This document shows, one piece after another, positions 1 to 9,563 of a DNA stretch of 44,670 nucleotides. Within the stretch, counting starts at the first letter, position 1, and every line of letters starts with the position of its first letter. Under the pieces are notes generated by a model. The model made no database searches. It was not told where the DNA came from and worked only from the letters and a program-made list of their open reading frames with translations. The stretch comes from VAZQ01 sp036498625 (GTDB lineage: Bacteria; Pseudomonadota; Alphaproteobacteria; Rhizobiales; Xanthobacteraceae). The position numbers were made by a program, and so were the translations under genes. Where the stretch lies: assembly GCA_036498625.1 (NCBI GenBank), contig DASYFD010000147.1, positions 1-44,670 of the forward strand, in the 5' to 3' direction.

Positions 1-86
1 CACCCGTCGGCGCGTGATACACTCGACTCCGTTGCGGCACGCAGCATCACGCGGAGCGCGTCCCGCCGCGTTCCAAGGAGCCTTCG

Positions 87-656
87 ATGTTACGTTGCCG
101 ACTCGCGCCGTTGCTGGGGCTCGCCACCGTGATGATCGGCCTCGGCTTACCGCAACATGCGCTGGCGCAAAAGCCCGTGATCACCCAGTCGATCGATCCG
201 TTCGGCCAGGAGGTGAAGCTCTCGCCCAAGACCATCGTCTATGTTTCGGGGTCGGGAACCTGGGACAAGGCCTACGACGTCCTGATCGAAGCCTTCAAGA
301 AGGTCGGCGCCTACCTCGACACCGCCGGGCTCAAGGCCGCCGGCCCGGCCATGACCATCTACACATCGACCGACGACACCGGCTTCGACTTCAAGGCCGC
401 CATTCCGCTCGCCGAAGCCCCCAAGCCTCCGCCCGGCAAGGAGATCGCGGTCGGCCAATCGCCCGAGGGCACGGTGCTGAAATTCGTGCACCGCGGCTCC
501 TATGACGAGATGAACCAGACCTATGAGGCGATCACCAATTATCTCGACGAGAAGGGCCTCGACGCCAAGGACCTGCTGATCGAGGAATACGTGACCGACC
601 TGGTGAGCTCGCCGCAGGACATGCTCGTGGTGAATGTCTTCGTGCCGCTGCGATAG
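87..656 (+). CDS. Secreted GyrI-like (effector-binding fold) protein
   Basis: This encodes a 189-residue exported protein of unknown ligand. Residues 1-27 form a signal peptide (Arg-containing start, hydrophobic core, cleavage after ALA). The rest resembles the GyrI-like/AraC effector-binding fold: a strand with VSGSGTWDKA, a helix, then a strand with FVHRGSYDEMNQTYEAI, the hallmark 'G.Y..' segment of the second half. Such domains bind small amphipathic molecules. A periplasmic version without a DNA-binding domain suggests ligand sequestration or sensing, which is inference. An AAGGAG site lies 7 bases before the ATG. The gene converges on the next one with only 4 bases between the stops. Confidence 0.75.
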   Translation: MLRCRLAPLLGLATVMIGLGLPQHALAQKPVITQSIDPFGQEVKLSPKTIVYVSGSGTWDKAYDVLIEAFKKVGAYLDTAGLKAAGPAMTIYTSTDDTGFDFKAAIPLAEAPKPPPGKEIAVGQSPEGTVLKFVHRGSYDEMNQTYEAITNYLDEKGLDAKDLLIEEYVTDLVSSPQDMLVVNVFVPLR

Positions 657-660
657 CGCC

Positions 661-1644
661 TTATTCGGTCCCGGCGAGGCCGGCGCGCCGCACGATCCCG
701 CCCCAGCGCACGATCTCCGCCTTCACGAAATCCTGCAGCCCTTCGACCGAAGGATTGTCCATCGGCAGCATCCCGCCGGCGATGATCTGATTTCTGAACT
801 CAGGCAGCGCCACCACGGCCATCAGCTCGCGGTGCAGCTTGTCGACGATCGGCCGTGGCGTGCGGGCGGGCGCCACGAGCATCTGCCAGGACGCGGCATC
901 GAAGCCCGGAACCGCGTCGGCGATCGGCGGGATGTCGGGAAATTGCGCCAGCCGCATCTTGGTCGAGATGCCGATCGGGCGCACCTTGCCGGCCTGCAAC
1001 ATTCCGATCGAAGGTCCGAAATCGATGAAGGCCAGCGGAATGTGGCCGGCCACCACGTCGTTCAGGAGCGGCAGGCTGCCCCGGTAGGGAACGTGGCCCA
1101 TCTCGATGCCCGTCATGCTCTTGAACAGCTCGGCGTAGAGGTGATGGGGAGTGCCGGGCCCGGCGGAGCCGAACGATAGCTCGCCCGGCTTCTCCTTGGC
1201 GAGCCGGATCAGACCCGCCACCGAGTGCACAGGCAGCGCCGGATTGACGATGAGCATGAACGGGGTTTGGGCGATGAGCCCCAAGGGCACGAAGTCGCCG
1301 ACCGGATCGTAAGCGATGTTCTTGTAGATCGTGAGCGCCACCGCGAGCGTGTTGCTGGGCGCCATCAGCAGGGTGTAGCCGTCCGGTTGGGCGCGGGCCA
1401 CGAAGGCAGCCGCGGTGGTGCTGCCGGCGCCCGGCCTGTTCTCGATCAGAAAGGGGCGGCCGAGCCGCTGCTCCAGCTGCTGCGCCACCATGCGGCCCAG
1501 GATATCGGTTCCGCCGCCGGCCGCGAACGGCACCACGATGGTGACCGGCCGGCTTGGATAATCCTGTGCCAAGGCCACGAGCCCGCCCATCGCCAGGGCG
1601 ATGAGGGCGACCGACAGGCAGCGGATTCGGGCAGAAATGGTCAT
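661..1644 (-). CDS. Bug/TctC-family tripartite tricarboxylate transporter substrate-binding protein
   Basis: This 327-residue periplasmic solute-binding protein is of the Bug family, which binds carboxylated solutes for TctAB-type transporters. The start chosen is the ATG at 1644 (MTISARIRC), giving a signal peptide ending in ALAQ; the open frame extends further but without a signal-like start. Family hallmarks are YPSRPVTIVVPFAAGGGTD just after cleavage, the GAGSTTAA loop, and FGSAGPGTPHH in the middle. No membrane subunits (TctA/TctB) lie nearby, so it is an orphan, as is common for the large Bug families of betaproteobacteria and Bradyrhizobium relatives. The substrate cannot be told from sequence. 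Confidence 0.9.
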   Translation of the reverse strand: MTISARIRCLSVALIALAMGGLVALAQDYPSRPVTIVVPFAAGGGTDILGRMVAQQLEQRLGRPFLIENRPGAGSTTAAAFVARAQPDGYTLLMAPSNTLAVALTIYKNIAYDPVGDFVPLGLIAQTPFMLIVNPALPVHSVAGLIRLAKEKPGELSFGSAGPGTPHHLYAELFKSMTGIEMGHVPYRGSLPLLNDVVAGHIPLAFIDFGPSIGMLQAGKVRPIGISTKMRLAQFPDIPPIADAVPGFDAASWQMLVAPARTPRPIVDKLHRELMAVVALPEFRNQIIAGGMLPMDNPSVEGLQDFVKAEIVRWGGIVRRAGLAGTE

Positions 1645-1781
1645 GTCGAGTCCCTGATAGCCCGGGAGGAACGGTTTTGGCCAACCCCGCCTCTCCAAAG
1701 GAGTGGGCTTTTATACCTATCGCCCCCGGAGCCGATGACGGCCGGCTTTTCCTGAGAAATGCCTCCTTTGGGCCGGCTTTC

Positions 1782-1810
1782 TTGACAGTCACGGCCTCGG
1801 CCGTCATAAG
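1782..1810 (+). promoter_or_regulatory. Candidate sigma-70 promoter of rplU-rpmA
   Basis: A perfect -35 hexamer TTGACA (1782-1787) is followed after 17 bases by CATAAG (1805-1810), which matches four of six -10 positions. It lies about 115 bases before the rplU start, leaving a leader that could carry regulation. The 10-base string GGCCGGCTTT occurs twice just upstream (1740-1749 and 1771-1780). Confidence 0.55.
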
Positions 1811-1927
1811 CATCGCCGCGGCAACCCGTGGCAGCAATGCCTGGGGCGCTGTCCAATCCATCAGCCGACTGGAAGAAGCCGGTCCGGAAATCTCCGAACG
1901 CCGGGATCGAGCACGAGGACGAGAACG

Positions 1928-2467
1928 ATGTTCGCAGTCATCAAGACCGGCGGCAAACAGTACCGGGTGGCCGCCCAGGACATGCTCAAGGTCGACCGGC
2001 TCAAGGGCGAGCCCGGCGAGATTGTGCAGTTCGGCGAGGTCTTGCTCATGGGCGGCGACAACGTCACCCTGGGCAACCCCACCATCTCGGGGGCCTCGGT
2101 GGCCGCCGAGGTGCTGGAGCAGGGGCGCGGCCCCAAGATCATCGCGTTCAAGAAGCGCCGGCGGAAGAATTCCCGTCGCAAGCGCGGCTTCCGGCCGGAA
2201 TTCACTTTGGTGCGGATCACCGAGATCCTGACCGATGGCGCTGCGCCGACCATGACGGCGAGCGTGCGCAAGCCCAATCGCAAGCCGGAGCCCAAGGTGG
2301 CGGCGGCCGAGGAGGCCGATGAGGCCGCGCCGGCCAAGCGCACCGCCAAGGCCAAGAGCCCCAAGGGCAAGAGCGCCAAGGGAAAGAGCAAGCCGAAGGC
2401 CGCGAAAAAGCCCGCCAAGCCGGCGTCCCGGAAAACCAAAAGAGCCAAATCAGGCTCCGACAAGTGA
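1928..2467 (+). CDS. rplU: 50S ribosomal protein L21 with long basic C-terminal extension
   Basis: Ribosomal protein L21 binds 23S rRNA in the large subunit. Residues 1-103 are the conserved domain (MFAVIKTGGKQYRVA at the start, FKKRRRKNSRRKRGFR near 77-92, then the TLVRITEI strand). The protein is 179 residues against about 100-105 for the usual bacterial form. The extra 75 residues are a low-complexity tail rich in Lys, Ala, Pro and Ser, with repeats of the type KGKSAKGKSK. Such tails are probably disordered and RNA-binding, which is inference. It is first in an operon with rpmA, behind a TTGACA promoter. Confidence 0.97.
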   Translation: MFAVIKTGGKQYRVAAQDMLKVDRLKGEPGEIVQFGEVLLMGGDNVTLGNPTISGASVAAEVLEQGRGPKIIAFKKRRRKNSRRKRGFRPEFTLVRITEILTDGAAPTMTASVRKPNRKPEPKVAAAEEADEAAPAKRTAKAKSPKGKSAKGKSKPKAAKKPAKPASRKTKRAKSGSDK

Positions 2468-2518
2468 TGATTTCGACACAAATCCGGGCTAGAATGCACG
2501 GACATTCAGGATAACCAC

Positions 2519-2550
2519 ACTTCAGGACTACGACACTTCAGGACTACGAC
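2519..2550 (+). repeat. 16-base tandem duplication carrying the rpmA ribosome-binding site
   Basis: The unit ACTTCAGGACTACGAC occurs twice head to tail (2519-2534 and 2535-2550) with no mismatch, ending one base before the rpmA ATG. Each copy holds an AGGA core. The second AGGA (2540-2543) has normal 8-base spacing to the start codon; the first is 16 bases further upstream. Confidence 0.9.
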
Positions 2551-2551
2551 C

Positions 2552-2827
2552 ATGGCTCACAAAAAAGCAGGCGGCTCCTCTCGCAACGGCCGCGACTCCA
2601 ACAGCCAGCGCCTCGGGCTCAAGATTTTCGGCGGTGAAGCCGTCGTGGCCGGCAACATTCTGGCGCGCCAGCGCGGCACCCAGTGGCATCCGGGCCGCAA
2701 TGTCGGCCTGGGCCGGGATCACACCCTGTTCGCCCTGGTGAATGGTCACGTCGAGTTCCGCACCAAAGCCAAAGGCCGCATCTACGTGTCGGTAGTCCCC
2801 GTGATGACGCAGGCCGCTGCCGAATAA
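2552..2827 (+). CDS. rpmA: 50S ribosomal protein L27
   Basis: L27 (91 residues) sits near the peptidyl-transferase centre of the large ribosomal subunit. The N-terminus MAHKKAGGSSRNGRDS is diagnostic, followed by RLGLKIFGGE and the QRGTQWHPGRNVGLGRDHTLF block. No N-terminal pre-sequence is present, so unlike the Firmicutes form it needs no Prp cleavage. The gene is 84 bases downstream of rplU and clearly co-transcribed. It is followed by a strong terminator. Its start is fixed by conserved sequence and by the duplicated AGGA site. Confidence 0.98.
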   Translation: MAHKKAGGSSRNGRDSNSQRLGLKIFGGEAVVAGNILARQRGTQWHPGRNVGLGRDHTLFALVNGHVEFRTKAKGRIYVSVVPVMTQAAAE

Positions 2828-2893
2828 ACGGCCGACCATATCGAGGTCTGCCGGTATCCCAGTCGAACCGGCGGACCCACAAGGGTTCCATGC

Positions 2894-2930
2894 AAGGGGA
2901 GACCGGATACCGGCTCCCCTTTTCGCTTTT
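2894..2930 (+). terminator. Rho-independent terminator of rplU-rpmA
   Basis: Arms AAGGGGAG (2894-2901) and CTCCCCTT (2914-2921) pair, and the stem continues inward through CCGG/CCGG with one bulged A and a three-base loop. The arm is followed by TTTT and a second T run (TTTCGCTTTT). It lies 67 bases after the rpmA stop. Confidence 0.85.
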
Positions 2931-2967
2931 GCGCAGCGCGCGCGATCGCAAGCCTGGAGCCCGTGTG

Positions 2968-3585
2968 ATGACATCGCTGGAATTATGTGCCCGAGAATCC
3001 TCCCGCCCTGCCTGCCCCGCGGTCCTGGCGACCGAGCGGCTGGTCCTGCGCGCCCCGCGCCCGGCTGACGCCAAAACGATCGCCCGTCTCATCAATGACC
3101 GCCGTATCGCGGAGAACACGGCGCGCATTCCGCATCCCTATGGGCTCGCCGACGCCCGCGCCTTCCTGGCGCAGAGCAACCGCGACCCGGCCGAGCCGTC
3201 GTTCCTGATCGCGCTTGCCGACGGCACCGTCATCGGGGGCTGCGGGATCGCGGCAGCGAGCGGAAGAGATCCCGAGCTCGGCTATTGGATCGCCGTGCCC
3301 CATTGGGGTCGCGGCTACGCCACTGAAGCGGCGCGGGCCCTGATCGACCATGCGTTCGAGGAGCTCGGGTGCGAGCGGCTGTCCTCGCGCGCCCGGGTGA
3401 GCAATCCAGGCTCCCGCCGGGTGCTGGAGAAATGCGGTTTCCAATGGACCGGCGTGTCCCTCATCCGCATCCGGGCGCTCAAATCATCGGCGCCGGTCGA
3501 TTGCTTCCGGCTCGACCGCGGGCTGTGGGCCTCGCTGCGCAGCTGGGGCAGCGCTGAGAGGATTGCGCGGGGGCAACGACCATGA
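2968..3585 (+). CDS. GNAT-family N-acetyltransferase (RimJ/RimL type)
   Basis: This is a 205-residue acetyl-CoA-dependent N-acetyltransferase. The pattern ATERLVLRAPRPADA near residue 20 and GYWIAVPHWGRGYATEAARALIDHAFEELG in the middle are the substrate strand and the acetyl-CoA pyrophosphate loop of the RimJ/RimL-like branch. NPGSRRVLEKCGFQ is the usual C-terminal motif. The ATG at 2968 is preferred because upstream codons read through the rpmA terminator. A GNAT gene next to rplU-rpmA is common in rhizobia, which usually have obgE following; here a HIT gene follows with overlapping stop and start (ATGA). Confidence 0.88.
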   Translation: MTSLELCARESSRPACPAVLATERLVLRAPRPADAKTIARLINDRRIAENTARIPHPYGLADARAFLAQSNRDPAEPSFLIALADGTVIGGCGIAAASGRDPELGYWIAVPHWGRGYATEAARALIDHAFEELGCERLSSRARVSNPGSRRVLEKCGFQWTGVSLIRIRALKSSAPVDCFRLDRGLWASLRSWGSAERIARGQRP

Positions 3586-4046
3586 GCACGCAATGCCTGT
3601 TTTGCCGGATCAGCCAGCGCGAGGTCGCGGCCCACATCGTTTACGAGGATGAGCGCCTGCTCGCCTTCCTGGACCGCGGCCCGATCCGTCCAGGCCACAC
3701 CCAGATCGTGCCGCGCGAGCATTTTTCCTATTTCGACGATGCCCCGGCCGACCTCCTGGCCGGGATCGTGACGGTGGGGCAGCAGCTCGCGCGCGCCATG
3801 AAAAAGACGCTTCACGTCCCGCGCGTGGCATTTCTCTTCACCGGCGGCGACATCGCCCATGTGCATGCGCATGCGGTCCCGATCCATGAGGAGACCGACA
3901 TCACGTCACGCCGCTACATCGTCGAGGACAATGTGACGTTTCGCAGCCTGCCCTCTCCCAGCGACCGGGAGCTGGCCCGCACCGCCTCCGATCTGCGCCG
4001 CGCCCTGGCAGGACGCCGCAGCGCACGGATTGCGCAGATGGGGTAG
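3582..4046 (+). CDS. HIT-family nucleotide hydrolase/transferase
   Basis: This 154-residue histidine-triad protein has an N-terminal CLFCRI with a potential zinc-binding Cys pair, DERLLAFLD and PGHTQIVPREH in the conserved core, and the triad HVHAHAVP (H-x-H-x-H) around residues 93-100. HIT proteins hydrolyse or transfer nucleotidyl groups (AMP-lysine, Ap4A, adenylylated products). The ATG overlaps the stop of the acetyltransferase by four bases, so the two are translationally coupled. The substrate is unknown. Confidence 0.9.
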   Translation: MSTQCLFCRISQREVAAHIVYEDERLLAFLDRGPIRPGHTQIVPREHFSYFDDAPADLLAGIVTVGQQLARAMKKTLHVPRVAFLFTGGDIAHVHAHAVPIHEETDITSRRYIVEDNVTFRSLPSPSDRELARTASDLRRALAGRRSARIAQMG

Positions 4047-4083
4047 GCTGCAGCAAACCCGATCTGGCCAAGGGAGTTGCCCC

Positions 4084-4485
4084 ATGTCCGCCCCGTTCGC
4101 GCTTCTCGGCATCGATCATGTGGTGCTGCGCGCCACCGATCCGGCCGCGCTGGAGCGCTTCTACATCGAGGCGCTCGGCTGCACGCTCGAGCGGCGGCAG
4201 GGCACGCTGACGCAACTGCGCGCCGGCGCCGCCCTCATCGATATCGTGCCGGCCGACGCGGCCGGACCGGCCGGCGGCACCTCGCACAGCGGCGGGGCGA
4301 ACCTCGATCACCTTTGCCTGCGCGTCGAGCCGTTCGATGCCGCCGCGATCGCCAAGCACCTGGCGCAGCATGGCGCGGCTTGCGGAGCCGAGGCCTCGCG
4401 CTACGGGGCGCAAGGCCAGGGATCTTCGGTCTACCTCACCGACCCCGAGGGCAACGGGGTGGAGCTCAAGGGGCCGGTCAAGTAA
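4084..4485 (+). CDS. VOC-family (glyoxalase-fold) protein
   Basis: This 133-residue single-module vicinal-oxygen-chelate protein has paired beta-alpha-beta-beta-beta units: GIDHVVLRATD at the start supplies the first metal-ligand His, LDHLCLRV begins the second half, and DPEGNGVELKG at the end supplies the Glu. It fits lactoylglutathione-lyase-like or dioxygenase-like enzymes and fosfomycin-type thiol transferases; the substrate cannot be chosen. The ATG at 4084 is preceded by AGGGAG at normal spacing, so longer upstream reading is unlikely. It converges on the phosphodiesterase gene. Confidence 0.85.
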   Translation: MSAPFALLGIDHVVLRATDPAALERFYIEALGCTLERRQGTLTQLRAGAALIDIVPADAAGPAGGTSHSGGANLDHLCLRVEPFDAAAIAKHLAQHGAACGAEASRYGAQGQGSSVYLTDPEGNGVELKGPVK

Positions 4486-4511
4486 GGCTGCCGGGGACAG
4501 CAAGCCCGCCA

Positions 4512-6185
4512 TCATTCAAAGCCCGGCAGCACCTTGGTGTGCTCCAGGCGCACCGCCTCGAGCTCATCAGGCGCGATGCCGAGGACCTTGAGAATCGTCG
4601 GCGCGATCTGGGTGGTCGCCACGTTGGCGGTGACCACGTCCTTGTCGAAGTCGGGATGCGACACCACCAGCGCGACGTGGACATCCTGCTCGTTGAAGCC
4701 GCCATGCTCGGCGATCTTCGAGCCACCCGTATAGATGACGCCGACCCGGGTGATGCCGATGATGTCGGGCGGGCGCGAATCGCGGGCCGGATCCTGATAG
4801 AGCGCCGCCAGCGCCGAACCGAACAGGAACTGGGCGATGCCGGTGTCCCCGCTGAAGCTCTGCAGCGCTGCAACCGCGTCCGCGGTCTTGTGTCCGCTGT
4901 TGTCCTTCAGCCAGATCAGAACCCCGTCATCGGCGATGTCGAAAGCGAAGTTGGGGCCGATCGGCGCGGCGATGACCGCCGCGTCGTCGAGCGCAACCCG
5001 TTTGGTGCGATCGATCGGCGACTGCCCGTGCTTGGCGCTGACGATCACCAGCGTGCTCTCCGCAAGCCCGGCATTGTGCAGCGTGTTGAGCATGAGGCCG
5101 ATCGAGCGGTCGACGAATTGTATGGCATTGAGCAGGTTGGGGCTCGGGGTGCCGGCCGCATCCGCATAGCCGGCGGTCTTGAGCTTCTGACCGACGCTGA
5201 CCGACTGGAAGTTCATGCCGAAGACCCGGGGCGTGCCGAGCTCGCGCGTGCCGGTATGATCGAGCCCATAGATCTGGTTGACGGTGGCCTGGACCTTGAT
5301 GCCGTCATAGAACTCGACGCCGTCGATCGAGGACGTGAAGTCGCTGCCGCAGCTCGCACCCGGACAGGCCGGATCGGTGACCGGATCGGGCGCCGTCGAG
5401 TGCAGGCCGAGCGCTGCGATCTGGTGGACATTGGCGGCGCTCAGATCCGAATTGATCTCGGGCGCGAAGAATTCATCGACATTGGTGCCCGGCGCGTTGG
5501 TCGGCTGGCTATCCGGATCGTTGCCGTTGATGATGTCGTAGGCGGCGTGCTTGTCGGACCATGCGGTGCGCATGTGATGCTGCTTGAGGACGCCGAAGAT
5601 CGTGTTGGTGCGCACGAAATCATGCGGCCACACCGGCTTGCACACGCCGTGAACCAGCTGTCCCGGCAGATGGCTGGGATCGATCGCGACCGCGCTGTTG
5701 AGTCCGGTCAGGCTGGCGGGCACGCCGCCATCGATCGAATGCAGATTGGCGTCGAGATTCTCCGCCAGATTGGTCTCGGCGCCGGGGCCGCTCGCGCAGG
5801 GCGCCGGCGGATTGCCGGCCGGCGCAAACAGCTTGCGGTCATAGCTGTCGTCGTAGAACACACCGGTCGATTTCGAGGTGCCGCCGGTGAGCTGAGCCAG
5901 GAGCCCGGGGAAGGAGTCGGAAGGCTTGGTGGTCGCGGCGTTGGCATAGGTGGTGCCATGATCTGCGAGCCTGGCGAGATTCGGGCAGGTGCGGGCTGCC
6001 ACGCAGGTCGCGAGATCGACCGCATGGAAGCCGTCGATGCTCAGCAGCAATACATGGCGGATGCGGTCATGGTCGCGATGCCGGGGCTGCTCGTCGCCGG
6101 CCCGTGTCGTCCCCGACAGGAAAACCTGGCAGGAAAGCACCGCGGCAGATGCGGTCGTCATCAGTCTCCACGTCGACGTCTTCAT
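4512..6185 (-). CDS. Secreted alkaline phosphatase-superfamily phosphodiesterase (NPP-like)
   Basis: This 557-residue exported hydrolase has a signal peptide in residues 1-29. The first metal Asp is D51 in LLLSIDGFH, and the nucleophile region is ATTKPSDSFPG (about 85-94), matching the Thr/Ser-nucleophile segment of nucleotide pyrophosphatase/phosphodiesterases. Later come VIVSAKHGQSP (metal His) and EHGGFNEQDVHVALVVSHP, typical of the metal site near the C-terminus. A GGAGGAGG site sits 5 bases before the ATG at 6185. It probably cleaves phosphodiesters or phosphate monoesters in the periplasm; the exact substrate is open. Confidence 0.85.
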   Translation of the reverse strand: MKTSTWRLMTTASAAVLSCQVFLSGTTRAGDEQPRHRDHDRIRHVLLLSIDGFHAVDLATCVAARTCPNLARLADHGTTYANAATTKPSDSFPGLLAQLTGGTSKSTGVFYDDSYDRKLFAPAGNPPAPCASGPGAETNLAENLDANLHSIDGGVPASLTGLNSAVAIDPSHLPGQLVHGVCKPVWPHDFVRTNTIFGVLKQHHMRTAWSDKHAAYDIINGNDPDSQPTNAPGTNVDEFFAPEINSDLSAANVHQIAALGLHSTAPDPVTDPACPGASCGSDFTSSIDGVEFYDGIKVQATVNQIYGLDHTGTRELGTPRVFGMNFQSVSVGQKLKTAGYADAAGTPSPNLLNAIQFVDRSIGLMLNTLHNAGLAESTLVIVSAKHGQSPIDRTKRVALDDAAVIAAPIGPNFAFDIADDGVLIWLKDNSGHKTADAVAALQSFSGDTGIAQFLFGSALAALYQDPARDSRPPDIIGITRVGVIYTGGSKIAEHGGFNEQDVHVALVVSHPDFDKDVVTANVATTQIAPTILKVLGIAPDELEAVRLEHTKVLPGFE

Positions 6186-6408
6186 GCGAGCCTCCTCCAT
6201 GATAAGGGGCGGCACCATGCGCATCGGGATATGACACGCGGTTGTCAGTTCGGTGACCAACCCGATGCCCTGGCGCGAAGCGAGTCGCAGCCGCCGCATC
6301 CGGTCGCAGACCAGGGAAAAAACATCACAATGCTACCATCTGGATCGCGCCGACCGCTTGCCCTAAGCTCAGCCGGCACGCTGGGAATCGATTTGAACGG
6401 GGGGCGCC

Positions 6409-7296
6409 GTGCATCTCATCTGGCCGTGGCAGGACCGACAACGCAGATTCTCCTGGCTCAAGGCCGGCGCCTTCGCGCTCGTGCTGTTGCCGGCAATCCG
6501 GTTCGCCTATCAGTTCGCCACCCGGGAATACGGCTACCTGCCGATCGCGTTCGGCAACATGACCTATTGGTCGGGCGTGTGGGCGACCGTGATCCTGCTG
6601 CTGGCTCTGGCGGTGACACCGGCAATGACCATCCTGCGCTGGCCCGCGCTGGTCGACGTGCGGCGGATGATCGGCGTGACGGCGCTCGTCTATACGATCG
6701 TTCATGTGGTGCTCTATTTCGGCTTGCGGTCCTGGAACTTCGCCACCATCGCCAACGAGACCGTCACGCGCCTGACGCTGGCTGTCGCCACGCTCTCGAC
6801 CATCGGCCTCGTCGTCCTGGGCGCCACCTCGCTCGACGCCGCGATCCGGCGGATGGGAACCAGAAACTGGCAGCGGCTGCACAACACCAACTACGTGATA
6901 TCCGGCCTGGCCATTCTGCATGTCGCGCTGGCGCGCGGCACCTACCCGGAGCAATACCTGCTGAGCGGGATATTCGCCTGGCTGATGGCCTGGCGGGTGC
7001 TGGCCCGCTACCGGCTGGGCGCCGATGCCCTGGCGCTGGCATTGCTCGCCATCACATCGTGCCTGTTCACAGCGCTGCTCGAAGCCGGCTTCCTCTGGGG
7101 CCGCCGCGGCTACGATCCGCTCGCGACGCTCTACAACAATTTCAATCCGGCGATGCTGGAGATCGGCATTCCGGCGGCATGGCAGGTGCTCGGGCTCGGG
7201 TTGCTGTTCGCGCTTGCGGCCTTTGCGCTTGCAATAGCCTCCGGCCGTGCGGCGCTACGCGTCAAGGAGAGCCTTGTGGCGCGCCAAGCCGGATAG
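6409..7296 (+). CDS. Ferric-reductase-like transmembrane (MsrQ-type) protein
   Basis: This 295-residue integral membrane protein starts at GTG. About seven hydrophobic segments are visible. The core (about 45-190) resembles the ferric-reductase-like domain of MsrQ, the heme-b partner of the periplasmic methionine sulfoxide reductase MsrP. Candidate heme ligands lie in VYTIVHVVLYF, NWQRLHNTNYV and ISGLAILHVAL. It is longer than MsrQ (about 200 residues), with an extra two-helix C-terminal part, and no msrP gene is adjacent. It may therefore be a different heme-b membrane reductase. It converges on asnS with a 7-base gap. Confidence 0.75.
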   Translation: MHLIWPWQDRQRRFSWLKAGAFALVLLPAIRFAYQFATREYGYLPIAFGNMTYWSGVWATVILLLALAVTPAMTILRWPALVDVRRMIGVTALVYTIVHVVLYFGLRSWNFATIANETVTRLTLAVATLSTIGLVVLGATSLDAAIRRMGTRNWQRLHNTNYVISGLAILHVALARGTYPEQYLLSGIFAWLMAWRVLARYRLGADALALALLAITSCLFTALLEAGFLWGRRGYDPLATLYNNFNPAMLEIGIPAAWQVLGLGLLFALAAFALAIASGRAALRVKESLVARQAG

Positions 7297-7303
7297 CGCG
7301 TCC

Positions 7304-8710
<1,407 letters not shown>

Positions 8711-8819
8711 CGGTCGAGAGTGACTCGGGCGGAGCGGCGTTGTCCAGTGGCTCCGACGGAAGTGGCGGCGAGATGTGCGCGCAGTCGCGGGCCGGTGCGC
8801 CGGCGGGCGCCCCCGGCTC

Positions 8820-9347
8820 TCAACTGCGTCGCCAAATCTTTCGTCCGACAACCCGCGCCATCGTCAAGGGATGCGTCAGCAGGGTGGTCATGCGCCCGAC
8901 CGGACCATCCGCCTCGTGAAACACGCCGAGCTGTCGCAGCAGCGTAGCCCGGTCGTAGTAAATCCGCTCGCCCGCCAGGCGGTCGTTCTCATCGAATGTG
9001 TAGATGCCGCAGAGCGGAAGCTCGATCCGGGCCCCGGTTGCCGGCAGCCCACGCCACCGGCCGAGGTGCTGGCCGCGAATAATGACCTCGAGGACGACGG
9101 TGGCGGCGCTCGCATGCTGGCGCCGCACCTCGATTTGCAACCCTGGCAGGGCTTGCAGCAGGCCCCGATAAAATGTGCGAACTTCATCGTGCCCGACGTA
9201 GTGGGCGCCCGACGGCTCATCATCGTAGTGCGCGCCCGATCCAAACGTCCCCATGATACCGTCGAGGTCATGCCGGTTCTCGAGGCTGACATGCTCTTCC
9301 ACCAGCTTCAGACGAGCCGCCATTCGGTCGGTGGTGATGTCAGTCAT
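8820..9347 (-). CDS. SnoaL/NTF2-like protein (ester cyclase type)
   Basis: This 175-residue protein has a cone-shaped alpha+beta barrel of the NTF2-like superfamily. The N-terminal helix ends in NRHDLDGIMGTFGSGAHYDD, followed by VGHDEVRTFYRGLLQALPG and strands VVLEVIIRGQH and CGIYTFDENDRLAGERIYYD, matching SnoaL-like polyketide-cyclase or ester-cyclase members. Start at 9347 has GAAGG at 6-base spacing. The last 40 residues are an extra basic tail. No pathway neighbours indicate a substrate. It diverges from the next gene across 216 bases in which nothing distinct was seen. Confidence 0.8.
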   Translation of the reverse strand: MTDITTDRMAARLKLVEEHVSLENRHDLDGIMGTFGSGAHYDDEPSGAHYVGHDEVRTFYRGLLQALPGLQIEVRRQHASAATVVLEVIIRGQHLGRWRGLPATGARIELPLCGIYTFDENDRLAGERIYYDRATLLRQLGVFHEADGPVGRMTTLLTHPLTMARVVGRKIWRRS

Positions 9348-9563
9348 GCTCGACCTTCGCAACGATCGGATCTTTGAAACCAAGCCCCACGCATGAAGCA
9401 ACATTCGGCGTCGATCGAGACTGGCCCGGGCGGGTCGCCCCTGTCTAGAGCGTCCAGCGAATCGACGAACCGGCCGGCGGCAGCGTTTCGTTTGCTTTGC
9501 GGATTCTGCTTTTCACGCTATCAGGATTTGCTCGCAAGCCGGGTTACGGGAAGATCGGCCGCC

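Noticed and set aside
800..1861. A 353-codon minus-strand frame over the Bug-type protein
   Set aside because: It is in a different frame from the gene with the family motifs and its product is low in plausible structure.
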